Numbered from the stretch's first letter, positions 16,831 to 26,596 are shown. The stretch is DNA of 64,000 bases from Chryseobacterium sp. 3008163 (GCF_003669035.1 NZ_CP033070.1:3596001-3660000), one strand, 5' to 3'. The notes: a model not told the origin generated them from the sequence alone. Made by a program: numbers and translations.

Positions 16831-17780
16831 ATGAAATTCAGGACAGAAGTTAATATTCAGGAATTTGAAAACAAGATTGAAGCTGAGGATAAAATATTTT
16901 CAATAGGATCATGCTTTGCTTCTGAGATGTCTGAATTATTTAAGCAAGGGCAATTACAAACAGTAAACAATCCGTTTGGAACCTTGTTTAATCCTTATTC
17001 AATAAATAATTCTATCAAAAGACTTCATGATTCTGAGTTTTATAATGAAGAAGAATTAATTGTTTTTAATGATGAATTTATTTCGCTCGATCATCATTCA
17101 AGTTTTGATACGAGGTTTATCCATCAGACTTTAGAGAAAATTAATTCAAAAATTGTTGTTGGAAATCAGTTCCTGCAGGATTCTAATTGGGTGATCATCA
17201 CGTATGGAACTTCATTCATTTATGAATTTGAACCTAAAAAAAACTGGTTGCGAACTGTCATAAAATTCCGCAGAAGTTTTTTGAAAAAAGATTGCTGACT
17301 CATCAGGAACTCACAGATTCTATTTACGACACCATTCTGAATTTAAAAGACATTTGCAAAGACGATCTTCAGGTTTTGTTTACTGTTTCGCCTGTTCGTC
17401 ATACAAAAGATGGAATGATCGAAAATCAGTTGAGCAAATCAAAACTAATTACGGCCATTCATGAAGTGATTTCAGAAATCGAAAACTGTCATTATCTGCC
17501 AGTTTACGAGATTTTGATGGATGATCTTCGAGATTACCGTTTCTACAAAGATGATATGATTCACCCCAATTCTCAGGCAGTCAATTATGTTTTTGAGAAA
17601 TTTGGAAACGCTTATTTTTCTGAGGAAACTAAAGATTTTATTAAAGAAAATTTTAAAATTAATAAAGCTTTAGAACACAGATCTGACGATGAAAAAGATC
17701 CGAAGTATATAGAATTTCGGGAAAAGCTGAATCAAAGGATTGAAAACCAGAGAAAAAAAACTAAACACAAAATATTCTGA
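16831..17780 (+). pseudogene. GSCFA domain protein, frameshifted
   Basis: GSCFA proteins are about 310-residue putative esterases or hydrolases named for this motif, which is present as SIGSCFASEM near residue 30. The first frame ends at 17298 after ITYGTSFIYEFEPKKN. The next frame resumes at about 17244 with LVANCHKIPQKFF and runs to 17780, including SPVRHTKDG and the DDMIHPNSQAV block near the C-terminus. The frames join at an A8 run (17236-17243); nine As would restore a single open frame. No other lesion is seen, so this may be a sequencing artefact, transcriptional slippage or a recent mutation. It appears to be in an operon with DUF4269 and tatD. Confidence 0.85.
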
Positions 17781-17786
17781 TTTCGA

Positions 17787-18314
17787 ATGATTGACTTTAC
17801 CAAAATTGATTATCTGAAAGACGGAAATGAAAGACAGAAAAGAGCTTTTGAAGTTCTTACTAAATATAGAATCTTCAAAGTATTAGAATTTTATTCTCCT
17901 ATTTTAGCAGGAACGATTCCAATAGAAATTGATATTGAAGGAAGTGATTTGGATATTATCTGCGAACTAGATTTTAAATTTGAGGAAGATTTTTTGGACG
18001 ATATTGCGTTTAGTAAAATGATTCCTTTTAAGGCGGATGTCAAAGTAGAATATCCAATTATAGATGGCGAAACATCTATTGTGATAAACTTTATTTTGGA
18101 AGAGTTTCCAATTGAAATTTTTGCTCAAAATAAACCAACAACTCAGCAAAATGCATATCTGCACATGATTGCAGAACACAAAATACTACAGGAAAAAGGA
18201 GAAGATTTTAAACAAAAAATAATAGAGTTAAAGAAAAAAGGAATCAAAACTGAACCAGCTTTCGGAATGTTGCTGAATTTAGAAAATTCTTATGAAGATC
18301 TATTAAAATTTTAA
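17787..18314 (+). CDS. DUF4269 domain protein
   Basis: This 175-residue protein resembles the DUF4269 family, with a nucleotidyltransferase-like acidic pattern: AGTIPIEIDIEGSDLDIICE near residue 40, DVKVEY, and FILEEFPIEIF near 105. The GSDLDI motif is reminiscent of the DxD of minimal nucleotidyltransferases, but activity has not been established for the family as far as I know. It starts 6 bp after the GSCFA gene and ends 5 bp before tatD, so co-transcription is likely. Confidence 0.75.
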   Translation: MIDFTKIDYLKDGNERQKRAFEVLTKYRIFKVLEFYSPILAGTIPIEIDIEGSDLDIICELDFKFEEDFLDDIAFSKMIPFKADVKVEYPIIDGETSIVINFILEEFPIEIFAQNKPTTQQNAYLHMIAEHKILQEKGEDFKQKIIELKKKGIKTEPAFGMLLNLENSYEDLLKF

Positions 18315-18319
18315 AAATA

Positions 18320-19084
18320 ATGATTGATACGCATACCCATTTATATTCGGAAGAGTTTGATGAAGACAGAAAAGAAGCGATTCAAAGAGCTTTAGACAAA
18401 GGAATAACAGAGTTTTATCTCCCAGCGATCGATTCAGAATCTCATGAAAAAATGCTTCTACTGGAAAGTGATTATCCGAATCAGATTTTTTCAATGATGG
18501 GATTGCATCCGTGTTACGTAAAACCGGAATCTTGGGAAACTGAATTGGAAATTGTAAAGAAATATTTGGATGAAAGAAGTTTTCCTGCGATAGGAGAAAT
18601 CGGGATTGATTTGTATTGGGATAAATCCACTTTGGACATTCAGATAAAAGCTTTTGAGCAACAAATTGATTGGGCAATTGAAAAAGACTTACCAATCGTA
18701 ATTCATACCAGAGAAAGTTTTGACGAAACCTTTGAAGTTTTAGAAAGAAAAAGACACCCAAAATTAAGAGGGATTTTCCATTGTTTTTCGGGAAATCTCG
18801 AACAGGCAAAACACGCCATAGATTTAAATTTTATTTTAGGAATCGGTGGAGTAGTAACTTTTAAAAACGGAAAGATCGATCAGTTTTTAAACGAAATTCC
18901 TTTAGATAAAATCGTTTTGGAAACTGACTCACCTTATTTGGCACCAGTTCCATTCAGAGGAAAAAGAAATGAAAGCTCTTATCTTGATTTGGTTGCAGGG
19001 AAGTTGGTCGATATCTACAATAAAGATTTTGCTGAGATTGATAGAATTACAAGTGAGAATGCTAAAAGAATATTTAAAAAATAA
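18320..19084 (+). CDS. tatD: TatD family metal-dependent hydrolase (DNase)
   Basis: This 254-residue TIM-barrel metallohydrolase is of the 3'-5' nuclease type. Metal ligands are seen in DTHTHLYSEEFDED at the N-terminus, GEIGIDLYWD near residue 93, HTRESFDET near 131, HCFSG near 155 and ETDSPYLAP near 203. Length is normal for the family. It starts 5 bp after DUF4269 and is followed 9 bp later by an acyltransferase gene, suggesting a GSCFA-DUF4269-tatD-acyltransferase operon. Confidence 0.92.
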   Translation: MIDTHTHLYSEEFDEDRKEAIQRALDKGITEFYLPAIDSESHEKMLLLESDYPNQIFSMMGLHPCYVKPESWETELEIVKKYLDERSFPAIGEIGIDLYWDKSTLDIQIKAFEQQIDWAIEKDLPIVIHTRESFDETFEVLERKRHPKLRGIFHCFSGNLEQAKHAIDLNFILGIGGVVTFKNGKIDQFLNEIPLDKIVLETDSPYLAPVPFRGKRNESSYLDLVAGKLVDIYNKDFAEIDRITSENAKRIFKK

Positions 19085-19093
19085 TTTAGGGAA

Positions 19094-20158
19094 ATGCAAA
19101 AACTTCCCAATATAACTTCATTAAGATTTTTCTTGGCTTTATTGGTTATGATTTATCATATTCCACAATTTTTTCATAACCGAGGCCTACCGTCTTTTAA
19201 TGATTTACCTATATTTAATAAAGGTATAGAGGCAGTTTATATGTTTTTTTCACTAAGTGGTTTTCTGATAATCAAACAGCTTTTTTTAGAAAAAGAAATT
19301 AACAGCAAAATTGATTTAAAGAAATTCTATATCAGAAGAGCATTAAGGATTTTACCGTTATATTACTTGATTGCATTGACAGGGATTCTGTACTACAATT
19401 TTTTTCTTCCAAACATTGGTATAGAAATGCCTCGAACTTATAATTTAATAGACGGAATTATCCTTTTATTGGTATTTCTCCCGAATGTGCTTCATCTTTC
19501 AAACCCTGGCGGTATATTAGAAATACTCTGGTCAATTGGTATTGAGGAACAATTTTATCTTCTAATTGCACCAATAATCGTCTTAATTCCCTCCAAAAGA
19601 ACTGTGTTTTTTTTACTTGCCTTTAGCTTTATTTTTATCTTTCTGTACCATTCATCATTGTTTTCTTTTCTGATGAAGTACAAAGTGATGTTTTTTTATT
19701 TTTCCTTTGCAGGGTTTTGTTCCTTTTTGAAAATTAAAAAAAATAAATTTTCTGAGGCTTTCAGCTTTATTATCTATCTATCTGTAGCTTTATATTTCAC
19801 AACTAATATTTTTATAGAAAATTTATCACAATTTCAATACAATTTGATTAGTATGATTTTGTTTGGTTTTTTCTTACATTGTTTTACGCAAAATACATTT
19901 AGTTTTTTTCAGAATAAAAGTTTAGTTTATTTAGGTAAAATATCTTACGGAATCTATATGTATCACTCGATTGTAATGCAGTTGGTAGGATTTTTATTTT
20001 TAAATTTCTTTTCAAAGTATAATTTGAATAGTATAACAACAATAATAACCAGCTTTTTACTGGTTATTATTATTACCCTTTTGATATCTCATTTTTCTTA
20101 CCGTTTCTACGAAAAGAAGTTTTTAAATATGAAGAGGGATTATAGAGTTTTAAAATAA
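19094..20158 (+). CDS. Membrane acyltransferase, OafA/YrhL family (acyltransferase 3)
   Basis: This 354-residue integral membrane protein has about ten hydrophobic helices. The family markers are the N-terminal LRFFLALLVMIYHIPQFF with its conserved His, FFSLSGFLIIKQLF near residue 52, FYIRRALRILPLYYLIA near 76, and LWSIGIEEQFYLLIAPII near 145. Such proteins O-acetylate cell-surface sugars or peptidoglycan. Nothing nearby gives the acceptor. It ends 1 bp before the convergent rhlE stop. Confidence 0.87.
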   Translation: MQKLPNITSLRFFLALLVMIYHIPQFFHNRGLPSFNDLPIFNKGIEAVYMFFSLSGFLIIKQLFLEKEINSKIDLKKFYIRRALRILPLYYLIALTGILYYNFFLPNIGIEMPRTYNLIDGIILLLVFLPNVLHLSNPGGILEILWSIGIEEQFYLLIAPIIVLIPSKRTVFFLLAFSFIFIFLYHSSLFSFLMKYKVMFFYFSFAGFCSFLKIKKNKFSEAFSFIIYLSVALYFTTNIFIENLSQFQYNLISMILFGFFLHCFTQNTFSFFQNKSLVYLGKISYGIYMYHSIVMQLVGFLFLNFFSKYNLNSITTIITSFLLVIIITLLISHFSYRFYEKKFLNMKRDYRVLK

Positions 20159-20159
20159 A

Positions 20160-21428
20160 TTATTTCTTTCTAGAAAAATTACTCTTGTTTTTTGGCTTCT
20201 TACTGTGATCCGATTTTTGTTGCTGACCACCACCTGCAGGTCTTGGTCTTGGTGTAAAAGGTTTATTGTTTGAATCTCTTTTTTCAACCACCAGATTATC
20301 CGTGTGGAAAGGATGATTTTTTTCAACCGGAATTTTCATTCCAATCAATTTTTCTGTATCCTTTAGGTTTAATAAATCTAAACCATCTACGAATGAGATT
20401 GAAGACCCTTCTGAACCTGCACGACCCGTTCTACCAATTCTGTGAACGTAAGTTTCTGCAACGTCTGAAAGTTCGTAGTTTACAACATATTTCAGTTCGT
20501 CAATATCAATTCCTCTTGCGGCGATATCTGTTGCTACCAAAACACGTGTTCTTCCTCCTTTAAAATTACTTAAAGCATTCTGTCTTGCATTTTGAGATTT
20601 ATTCCCGTGGATCGCTTCTGCGGAGATGTTTGCAGACTGCAATCTTCTTGCAATCTTATCTGCACCGTGTTTTGTTCTCGAGAAAACTAATACTGCACCA
20701 GAAATGTCATTCTGCAAAATGTGCGTCAACAATTCTAGTTTATTGTCTTTATCAACAAAATAAACCGCTTGTTTGATTGTTTCCGCAGTCGAAGAAATTG
20801 GAGTTACTGAAACTTTAATCGGAGTATTCAAAATAGAATCTGCCAATTTCTGAATTTCTGTAGGCATTGTTGCCGAGAAGAAAAGCGTTTGTCTTTTTTG
20901 AGGTAAAAGTTTAATGATTCTTTTTACATCGTGTACAAACCCCATATCCAACATTCTGTCGGCTTCATCTAGTACAAAGATTTCAAGATTTTTTAAACTG
21001 ATAATTCCCTGAGCGATAAAATCTAATAGTCTTCCAGGAGTTGCCACCAAAATGTCAACACCTCTTCTCAAAGCTGTTTCCTGGCTTCCTTGCTTTACAC
21101 CGCCGAAAACCACTAATTTTCTAAGCGGTAAATTTTTTCCGTATGCATCGAAGCTTTCTTCGATCTGTATCGCTAATTCTCTCGTTGGAGTAAGAATTAA
21201 TGCTTTTATATGATTATTCTTAGGAACTTTTCTTTCGGTAAGGTTTTGTAAGATGGGGATAGCAAATGCTGCTGTTTTTCCGGTTCCTGTCTGTGCAGTT
21301 CCCAGTACATCTCTGTGTTCTAAAATTGAAGGAATTGCTTGTTCCTGAATAGGGGTAGGTTTTTCATAACCTTGCTTTTGAAGCGCATCTAAGATGGGCT
21401 TGATAATGTTTAAGTCTGTAAATAACAA
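20160..21428 (-). CDS. rhlE: DEAD-box RNA helicase (RhlE type)
   Basis: This 422-residue RNA helicase is shorter than the one at 11.9 kb. Motifs are Q motif [57 protein letters not shown] and [11 protein letters not shown] basic, Pro/Gln/Lys-rich tail of about 45 residues follows the core ([13 protein letters not shown]...). RhlE-type proteins act in ribosome maturation and RNA decay. A leader of about 130 nt with a perfect palindrome separates the gene from its candidate promoter. Confidence 0.92.
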   Translation of the reverse strand: MLFTDLNIIKPILDALQKQGYEKPTPIQEQAIPSILEHRDVLGTAQTGTGKTAAFAIPILQNLTERKVPKNNHIKALILTPTRELAIQIEESFDAYGKNLPLRKLVVFGGVKQGSQETALRRGVDILVATPGRLLDFIAQGIISLKNLEIFVLDEADRMLDMGFVHDVKRIIKLLPQKRQTLFFSATMPTEIQKLADSILNTPIKVSVTPISSTAETIKQAVYFVDKDNKLELLTHILQNDISGAVLVFSRTKHGADKIARRLQSANISAEAIHGNKSQNARQNALSNFKGGRTRVLVATDIAARGIDIDELKYVVNYELSDVAETYVHRIGRTGRAGSEGSSISFVDGLDLLNLKDTEKLIGMKIPVEKNHPFHTDNLVVEKRDSNNKPFTPRPRPAGGGQQQKSDHSKKPKNKSNFSRKK

Positions 21429-21477
21429 AATTGTATTGTGTATTAAAATAGTGCGGGTGAAGCAGTATACTTCATCA

Positions 21478-21499
21478 TTTTTAGCAGATCTGCTAAAAA
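21478..21499. promoter_or_regulatory. 22-bp perfect palindrome in the rhlE leader
   Basis: TTTTTAGCAGA followed directly by its reverse complement TCTGCTAAAAA lies within the long untranslated leader of rhlE. It could be an operator or, as RNA, a hairpin controlling helicase expression. Confidence 0.5.
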
Positions 21500-21561
21500 C
21501 TTTTAACAGAATTTTGAGTAAAAAATTACTTTACTGGCTGAGAATGCCGCGAAATATACTG

Positions 21562-21569
21562 CAAAGATA
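21562..21569 (-). promoter_or_regulatory. Candidate -7 box for rhlE
   Basis: The minus strand reads TATCTTTG, about 133 bp before the rhlE ATG, implying an unusually long leader for this genome. Confidence 0.55.
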
Positions 21570-21590
21570 GACTAAATTAATGAAAAGTAA

Positions 21591-22079
21591 TTATTTTACT
21601 TTCGTCCACTGCTGACTTTGCTTTAAATCCTCAAAAATCTGGTAGACTTTCATCAGTTTTTCAGAACCTCTTTTACCATAATCTTCTGTGTTTTTTGAAG
21701 TTCCGTCGGCTAGCTTAATTCTTAAATAACAAGTTGGCATATCGCTCACATTACGGCTTCCATATTTATCCTGAAGACTTTTCACGTCCAGATCATTTAG
21801 CGAAGCTACAAGTTTATTGTAGTCGGCTTCTTTGATCGTTGTAGTGAAAGTTCCTTCTCTTGGTTTTGAAAATTCGTCTTTTGAAGTTCCTTTAGAAAAA
21901 TTAAAATGTTCGGCTTCAAGAATTGCAGTTCGGTCTGCCTGAATCGTCATTTTGTAAATCGGACAAAATCCGAAACACGCTCCGGCTTCATATTCAATCG
22001 TTGAATATTTCGATTCTACTTTCTGAGATTGGCAAGAGAATAAAACTACGATTGCAAAAAGGCCTAATAAGTATTTCAT
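21591..22079 (-). CDS. DUF6438-type lipoprotein
   Basis: This 162-residue predicted lipoprotein has signal peptide MKYLLGLFAIVVLFSC with lipobox Cys16. The GACFGFCPIYKMTI motif near residue 33, with its two closely spaced Cys, and the REGTFTTTIKEADYNKL segment fit the DUF6438 family of Bacteroidetes lipoproteins. No function is known. It lies downstream of obg on the same strand but a terminator separates them. Confidence 0.75.
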   Translation of the reverse strand: MKYLLGLFAIVVLFSCQSQKVESKYSTIEYEAGACFGFCPIYKMTIQADRTAILEAEHFNFSKGTSKDEFSKPREGTFTTTIKEADYNKLVASLNDLDVKSLQDKYGSRNVSDMPTCYLRIKLADGTSKNTEDYGKRGSEKLMKVYQIFEDLKQSQQWTKVK

Positions 22080-22142
22080 TGTTTTTAAATTTGTGTGGAG
22101 TCTCTCAATAAGTGTTCCAAAGAGTGAATGTTTATATTAACA

Positions 22143-22173
22143 AAAAAGGATAAACAATAATGCTTATCCTTTT
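22143..22173 (-). terminator. Terminator after obg
   Basis: An AAAAGGATAA / TTATCCTTTT stem with a 10-base loop lies 22 bp past the obg stop; on the minus strand it ends in T residues. Confidence 0.7.
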
Positions 22174-22194
22174 ATATATTTTTTCAATTAAATT

Positions 22195-23178
22195 CTATCC
22201 GTGCAGCTGTTTCCAGATAGCATCTTTCAGTTCCATCAAGCCTTCGCCAGTAACTCCTGAGAAGAATAATGGTTTTCTGTGCTCCGGAAATTCTGCTGAG
22301 ATTTCTTTTTTCAATTCGTCATCCAAAAGGTCTGCTTTTGAAACGGAAATAACGAAATCTTTATCCAATAATTCAGGATTATATTCTTTCAATTCGTTCT
22401 CCAGAATTTTAAACTCTTGAAAATGATGTTCAGAATCTGCAGGAATTAAAAACAATAAAATTGAATTTCTTTCAATATGTCTTAAGAATCTATGTCCCAG
22501 ACCTTTTCCTTCAGCCGCTCCTTCGATAATTCCGGGGATATCAGCCATTACAAAAGATTTATAATTTCTGTAATCTACAATTCCTAAATTGGGAGTTAAA
22601 GTTGTAAAAGCATAATTAGCGATTTTAGGTCTTGCTGCCGAAACAGAAGCTAAAAGCGTAGATTTTCCTGCATTAGGGAAGCCTACCAAACCAACATCAG
22701 CTAAGATTTTAAGTTCGAAAACGATGTAACCTTCCTGTCCGTCCATTCCAGGTTGTGCATAACGAGGAGTTTGGTGTGTTGATGATTTGAAATGCTCATT
22801 TCCTTTTCCACCTTTTCCGCCTTCCATCAGGATGATTTCCTGCCCATGCTCTAAGATTTCACCTACAATTTCACCTTCTTCATTTTTAGCAATCGTTCCT
22901 ACAGGAACTTCGATGTAAGTATCTTCTCCGTATGCTCCGGTTAACTGGTTTTTTGCTCCGTTTTGTCCACGTTCCGCTTTTACGTGACGGGTGTAACGAA
23001 GTGGAAGTAAAGTCCATTCCTGTGAATTCCCTTTCATGATCACATGACCACCACGGCCACCGTCTCCACCATCAGGACCACCTTTGGGAATATATTTTTC
23101 ACGGCGAAGATGGGCAGAACCTGCGCCACCATGACCGCTTTTACAATGAATCTTTACGTAATCTACAAAATTTGACAT
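22195..23178 (-). CDS. obg: GTPase Obg/CgtA
   Basis: This 327-residue essential GTPase of 50S ribosome assembly and stress signalling has an N-terminal Gly-rich Obg fold ([31 protein letters not shown]) over residues 1-158. The G domain follows with [12 protein letters not shown] (G1), FTTLTPNLG (G2), [12 protein letters not shown] (G3) and SKADLLD (G4). The variable C-terminal OCT domain is absent, as is common in Bacteroidetes. It lies downstream of hpt and adk on the same strand, a conserved flavobacterial order. Confidence 0.95.
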   Translation of the reverse strand: MSNFVDYVKIHCKSGHGGAGSAHLRREKYIPKGGPDGGDGGRGGHVIMKGNSQEWTLLPLRYTRHVKAERGQNGAKNQLTGAYGEDTYIEVPVGTIAKNEEGEIVGEILEHGQEIILMEGGKGGKGNEHFKSSTHQTPRYAQPGMDGQEGYIVFELKILADVGLVGFPNAGKSTLLASVSAARPKIANYAFTTLTPNLGIVDYRNYKSFVMADIPGIIEGAAEGKGLGHRFLRHIERNSILLFLIPADSEHHFQEFKILENELKEYNPELLDKDFVISVSKADLLDDELKKEISAEFPEHRKPLFFSGVTGEGLMELKDAIWKQLHG

Positions 23179-23187
23179 TTCTTACAA

Positions 23188-23253
23188 TTTGAGTTATGAG
23201 TTATGAATTATGAGAATGAATTGTATTAACTTATAACTCATCACTCACAACTT
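23188..23253. repeat. Near-palindromic GAGTTATGAGTTATG repeat
   Basis: GAGTTATGAGTTATGAATTA and a matching inverted TAACTCATCACTCACAAC half flank a short centre between adk and obg. As RNA this forms a long imperfect hairpin in the polycistronic message. Confidence 0.5.
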
Positions 23254-23257
23254 TAAA

Positions 23258-23836
23258 CTATTTTATTTTTTCTACTTCAGCAAAAAGCTTTTCAGAAATC
23301 TCATTGATTTCTCCTACACCGTTGATCTCAACGTACTTACCTTGCTGCTTATATAATTCTGCAACTTCTGCAGTTTTTGTGTAATATTCTTTTATTCTGT
23401 TTTCAATGATTTCTACATTGCTGTCATCAGTTCTACCGCTGGTTTCACCTCTTTTCAACAATCTTTCAACCAAAATTTTATCTTCGACGATCAATGAAAG
23501 ACAAATATCAATGTTGTCATTCAGTTCATCTTTTACAATTTTTTCCAAAGCTTCTGTCTGTACAGCAGTTCTTGGATATCCGTCAAAAATAAATCCTGCA
23601 GCATCAGTCGGCTTTCTTAGTTCGTCTATCAGCATATCAATCGTTACCTGATCCGGAACCAATTCTCCTTTATCGATGTAAGATTTTGCTAGTTTTCCAA
23701 GTTCAGTATCATTTTTCATGTTGAATCTGAAAAGATCACCTGTTGAGATTTGTTTTAAATTAAATTTCTCAATCAGATTTTGAGCTTGAGTCCCTTTTCC
23801 ACTTCCTGGAGGGCCGAACAGAACAATGTTTATCAT
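23258..23836 (-). CDS. adk: Adenylate kinase
   Basis: This 192-residue enzyme interconverts AMP plus ATP with 2 ADP. The P-loop is GPPGSGKGTQ near residue 7, the AMP-binding segment is STGDLFRFNM, and GYPRTAVQ lies near 88. It is a short form: the LID region is the brief RGETSGRTDD stretch rather than a zinc-binding or extended lid. This is the usual flavobacterial length. It lies between hpt and obg in the same direction. Confidence 0.95.
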   Translation of the reverse strand: MINIVLFGPPGSGKGTQAQNLIEKFNLKQISTGDLFRFNMKNDTELGKLAKSYIDKGELVPDQVTIDMLIDELRKPTDAAGFIFDGYPRTAVQTEALEKIVKDELNDNIDICLSLIVEDKILVERLLKRGETSGRTDDSNVEIIENRIKEYYTKTAEVAELYKQQGKYVEINGVGEINEISEKLFAEVEKIK

Positions 23837-23959
23837 AGCGTTGAGGAGCTTTTGGTAATTAGTGTTTAGCCTCTTACCTTTAGCTATATTTAGTTATTAT
23901 TAAATTTATTTCTTTTTAATTTTTAAAGCTAAAGCCATCATCAAATAGCTAAAAGCTGA

Positions 23960-24514
23960 TTAATGGTTGATCGTTCCTTCTTCCAACTGATACAAATTCG
24001 GAAGGTTTCTTCCCAATTCATCGTAGTCAAGACCATAACCCAAAACAAATTTGTTTGGAATTTCTTTCCCGATGTAGTCCAACTTGAAATCTTTCTTATA
24101 CACTTCAGGCTTTAATAAGAATGAAGCTATTTTTACAGACTTCGGACGTTGTGTTTCGTTGAAATATTTAAATAAACTTTCAACGGTGTTTCCTGTGTCA
24201 ACAATATCTTCTACTAAGATGATGTGACGGTCTTTTACGTCTTTCGTCAGTTCCATTTTCTGGTAAACGATTCCTGTAGATTCTGTTCCTGCATAAGAAC
24301 TCATCTGGATAAATGCAATTTCACATTCCCCCGGATAATGCTTCAAAAGGTCTGAGAAGAACATGATTACTCCGTTCAAAACACCAATGAAAACAGGAAC
24401 TTCATCCTTGTAATCTTCATAAATTTTTAAAGCGGTTGCTTTTACGATTTCCTGAATTTCGGCGTCCTCTAAATAAGGAACAAAAGTTTTGTCGTGAACT
24501 TGTATACTTTCCAT
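23960..24514 (-). CDS. hpt: Hypoxanthine phosphoribosyltransferase
   Basis: This purine-salvage enzyme converts hypoxanthine or guanine with PRPP to IMP or GMP. It has 184 residues from MESIQVHDKTFVPYL. An upstream start would lie on top of the promoter. The PRPP-binding loop HIILVEDIVDTGNTVES sits near residue 95, VFIGVLNGVIMFFSDL near 40 and KFVLGYGLDYDE near 158. It is first in the hpt-adk-obg run. Confidence 0.94.
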   Translation of the reverse strand: MESIQVHDKTFVPYLEDAEIQEIVKATALKIYEDYKDEVPVFIGVLNGVIMFFSDLLKHYPGECEIAFIQMSSYAGTESTGIVYQKMELTKDVKDRHIILVEDIVDTGNTVESLFKYFNETQRPKSVKIASFLLKPEVYKKDFKLDYIGKEIPNKFVLGYGLDYDELGRNLPNLYQLEEGTINH

Positions 24515-24532
24515 AAAATTTTTAGTAGGCGG

Positions 24533-24540
24533 CAAAGTTA
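24533..24540 (-). promoter_or_regulatory. Candidate -7 box for hpt
   Basis: The minus strand reads TAACTTTG, 19 bp upstream of the ATG at 24512-24514. Confidence 0.6.
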
Positions 24541-24629
24541 CGGATTTTTGATGAAAGTTTTTTGTGAGGTCTGTCAGGTTTACAAAACTTGTTTTATAAC
24601 AGTAATTAGTAAAATATTTACGAATTTAA

Positions 24630-24690
24630 ATTCCCCTCCTTTGGAGGGGTGGATCAATTTTCAGAGAAAATTGAGACGGGGTGGTTTTCA
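24630..24690. repeat. CCCCTCC...GGAGGGG repeat element
   Basis: A CCCCTCCTTTGGAGGGG hairpin is followed by GGATCAATTTTCAGAGAAAATTGAGACGGGGTGG-type sequence with a second internal inverted repeat (CAATTTTC / GAAAATTG). I recall similar elements as recurrent in Chryseobacterium genomes. A related CCTCCCTTTAGGGCTGGGG stretch lies near 29.45 kb. Confidence 0.5.
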
Positions 24691-24702
24691 ACAGTAAGAT
24701 CT

Positions 24703-24795
24703 TCCTAGCCCAGATAGTAACGGTTACCCCACAGTAAGCGTTGGGTCATGCAGCGGGAACGAGGAGTACGAGTGGATAGCTGGAAATAGCTTCTA
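24703..24795 (+). repeat. Diverged copy of the CTAGCCCCGATRG...GGATAGCGGGA intergenic repeat
   Basis: The ends CCTAGCCCAGATAGTAACGG and GTGGATAGCTGGAAATAGCT match, in inverted orientation, the ends of the repeats at 29.2 and 59.6 kb. The middle is unrelated. The 24536-24995 gap also holds a preceding GGAGGGG repeat and a promoter. Confidence 0.5.
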
Positions 24796-24877
24796 AAAAC
24801 TAATCAAACAATACTAAAAAATTATCCTTTGGCGAAATGACTATCAATGAGTTGAAAATTTAAATTGTTAAATTCCT

Positions 24878-24885
24878 TATCTTTG
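24878..24885 (+). promoter_or_regulatory. Candidate -7 box for the ABC-F gene
   Basis: TATCTTTG followed by CAAC lies 110 bp before the ABC-F ATG, implying a long leader as is common for ABC-F genes controlled by attenuation. Confidence 0.55.
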
Positions 24886-24995
24886 CAACTCACAAAACCC
24901 AAAACAACCCGCATGTAGAATTTAATTTCTTTCAGATTTAATCAACAATAACCTAAAAAATTATTGAAGTTCAACCTTCATTAAATAAAGAAATT

Positions 24996-26591
24996 ATGCT
25001 TTTTCTACAGAATATATCCTTTGGGTTTCCAGCGGCGAATCTGCTTTTTAATTCCATCAACTTAACGATACCTACTCACTCAAAATCGGCTTTGGTCGGA
25101 AGCAACGGTACAGGAAAATCAACCCTACTGAAAATCATGGCTCATGAAATTGAACCTTTGGAAGGCAACGTCAATGTTCAGGGAGACATTTTCTATGTTC
25201 CGCAGATGTTTGGGAATTTTAATGATGTGACGATTGCACAATGTTTAAAAATCGATAAAAAATTAGAAGCCCTTCAAAAAATCACGAGTGGGGAAGTGGA
25301 TGAAATCTATTTTGAAATCTTAAATGACGATTGGGATATTGAAGAACGTTGTCAAAGTGCTTTACAACACTGGAAACTTGAGAATTTAGATTTAAATCAA
25401 ACCTTAGAAAGTCTGAGTGGCGGACAAAAAACAAAAGTTTTTCTTGCCGGAATTCAGATTAACCAACCTGAAATTATTTTATTGGACGAACCGACGAATC
25501 ATCTCGATCTGGAAGGACGGAATTTGCTGTACGATTTTATCGAAAAGACGAATTCAACAGTTGTTATCGTCAGTCATGACAGAGCTTTGCTGAATTTAGT
25601 GGATACGATTTTCGAATTGAGTAATCAGGGAATTTCGATGTATGGTGGGAATTATGATTTGTATACCGAACAAAAAGAAATCGAAAATGAAGCTTTGCAA
25701 AACGATATTCATTCGAAAGAACGGGCGCTGAAAAAAGCCAGAGAAAAGGAAAGAGAAACTTTGGAACGAAAACAGAAACTCGATGCACGAGGAAAAGGAA
25801 AACAGGAGAAATCGGGTGTGGCGAGAATTATGATGAATGCGCTGCGGAATAATGCCGAGAAAAATTCTTCAAAATTAAAATCAATTCATGCCGAGAAAAT
25901 TAATGATATTTCTGGAGATTTGCGGGATTTACGTTCGTTTGTGAGAAATGCGGATCAGATGAAAGTTAATTTTAATGATTCAAATCTGCATTCGGGGAAA
26001 ATTTTGATTTCGGCAGAGGAGATTAATTTTAAATATTGTGATGAAACTCTTTGGAAAGAAAACCTCAATTTTGAAATCAGAAGTGGTGACAGAATTTCCA
26101 TCAAAGGCTCGAATGGTTCTGGAAAAACGACTTTGATCAAGCTGTTGTTGGGAGATTTGAAACCTTCTGTTGGAAACATTTCTAAATCAGATTTTCAGAC
26201 GATTTATATTGATCAGGAATATTCTTTGATTGACAGAAATGCAACAGTTTATGATTTTGCCCAACAGTTCAATGACAACGCAATGCAGGAATCTGAAGTG
26301 AAAATGTTACTGTCAAGATTTTTATTCGGAAAAGAAAGCTGGGACAAAAAATGTTATGTTCTAAGTGGAGGAGAGCGATTACGACTTCTACTGTGTGGAC
26401 TTTCCATTAGCAATAAAGCTCCGGATATGATCATTCTCGATGAACCAACGAATAATTTAGACCTTCAAAATGTGGGAATTCTGACGAATTCTATTAAAGA
26501 TTATCATGGGACTTTGGTAGTGATTTCGCATGATGGGGTGTTTTTGGAGGAGATTGGAGTGAGTGGTGAAGTGCTGTTTATAAAAGGGTAG
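24996..26591 (+). CDS. ABC-F family ATPase
   Basis: This 531-residue soluble protein has two ABC ATPase domains and no membrane segments. The first has Walker A GSNGTGKST near 36, signature LSGGQKTKVFLAG near 140 and Walker B IILLDEPTNHLDLEG. The second has GSNGSGKTT near 370, LSGGERLRLLLCG near 455 and DMIILDEPTNNLDLQ. The charged coiled linker lies about 225-320 (KERALKKAREKERETLERK). ABC-F proteins bind the ribosomal E site in translation control or antibiotic protection. Which subfamily this is cannot be told. A strong bidirectional terminator follows. Confidence 0.92.
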   Translation: MLFLQNISFGFPAANLLFNSINLTIPTHSKSALVGSNGTGKSTLLKIMAHEIEPLEGNVNVQGDIFYVPQMFGNFNDVTIAQCLKIDKKLEALQKITSGEVDEIYFEILNDDWDIEERCQSALQHWKLENLDLNQTLESLSGGQKTKVFLAGIQINQPEIILLDEPTNHLDLEGRNLLYDFIEKTNSTVVIVSHDRALLNLVDTIFELSNQGISMYGGNYDLYTEQKEIENEALQNDIHSKERALKKAREKERETLERKQKLDARGKGKQEKSGVARIMMNALRNNAEKNSSKLKSIHAEKINDISGDLRDLRSFVRNADQMKVNFNDSNLHSGKILISAEEINFKYCDETLWKENLNFEIRSGDRISIKGSNGSGKTTLIKLLLGDLKPSVGNISKSDFQTIYIDQEYSLIDRNATVYDFAQQFNDNAMQESEVKMLLSRFLFGKESWDKKCYVLSGGERLRLLLCGLSISNKAPDMIILDEPTNNLDLQNVGILTNSIKDYHGTLVVISHDGVFLEEIGVSGEVLFIKG

Positions 26592-26596
26592 TATAA

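Noticed and set aside
17236..17298. Programmed ribosomal frameshift in the GSCFA gene
   Set aside because: A pure A run is slippery, but no downstream stimulator is evident and similar single-base losses occur in other genes here, so an error or mutation is simpler.
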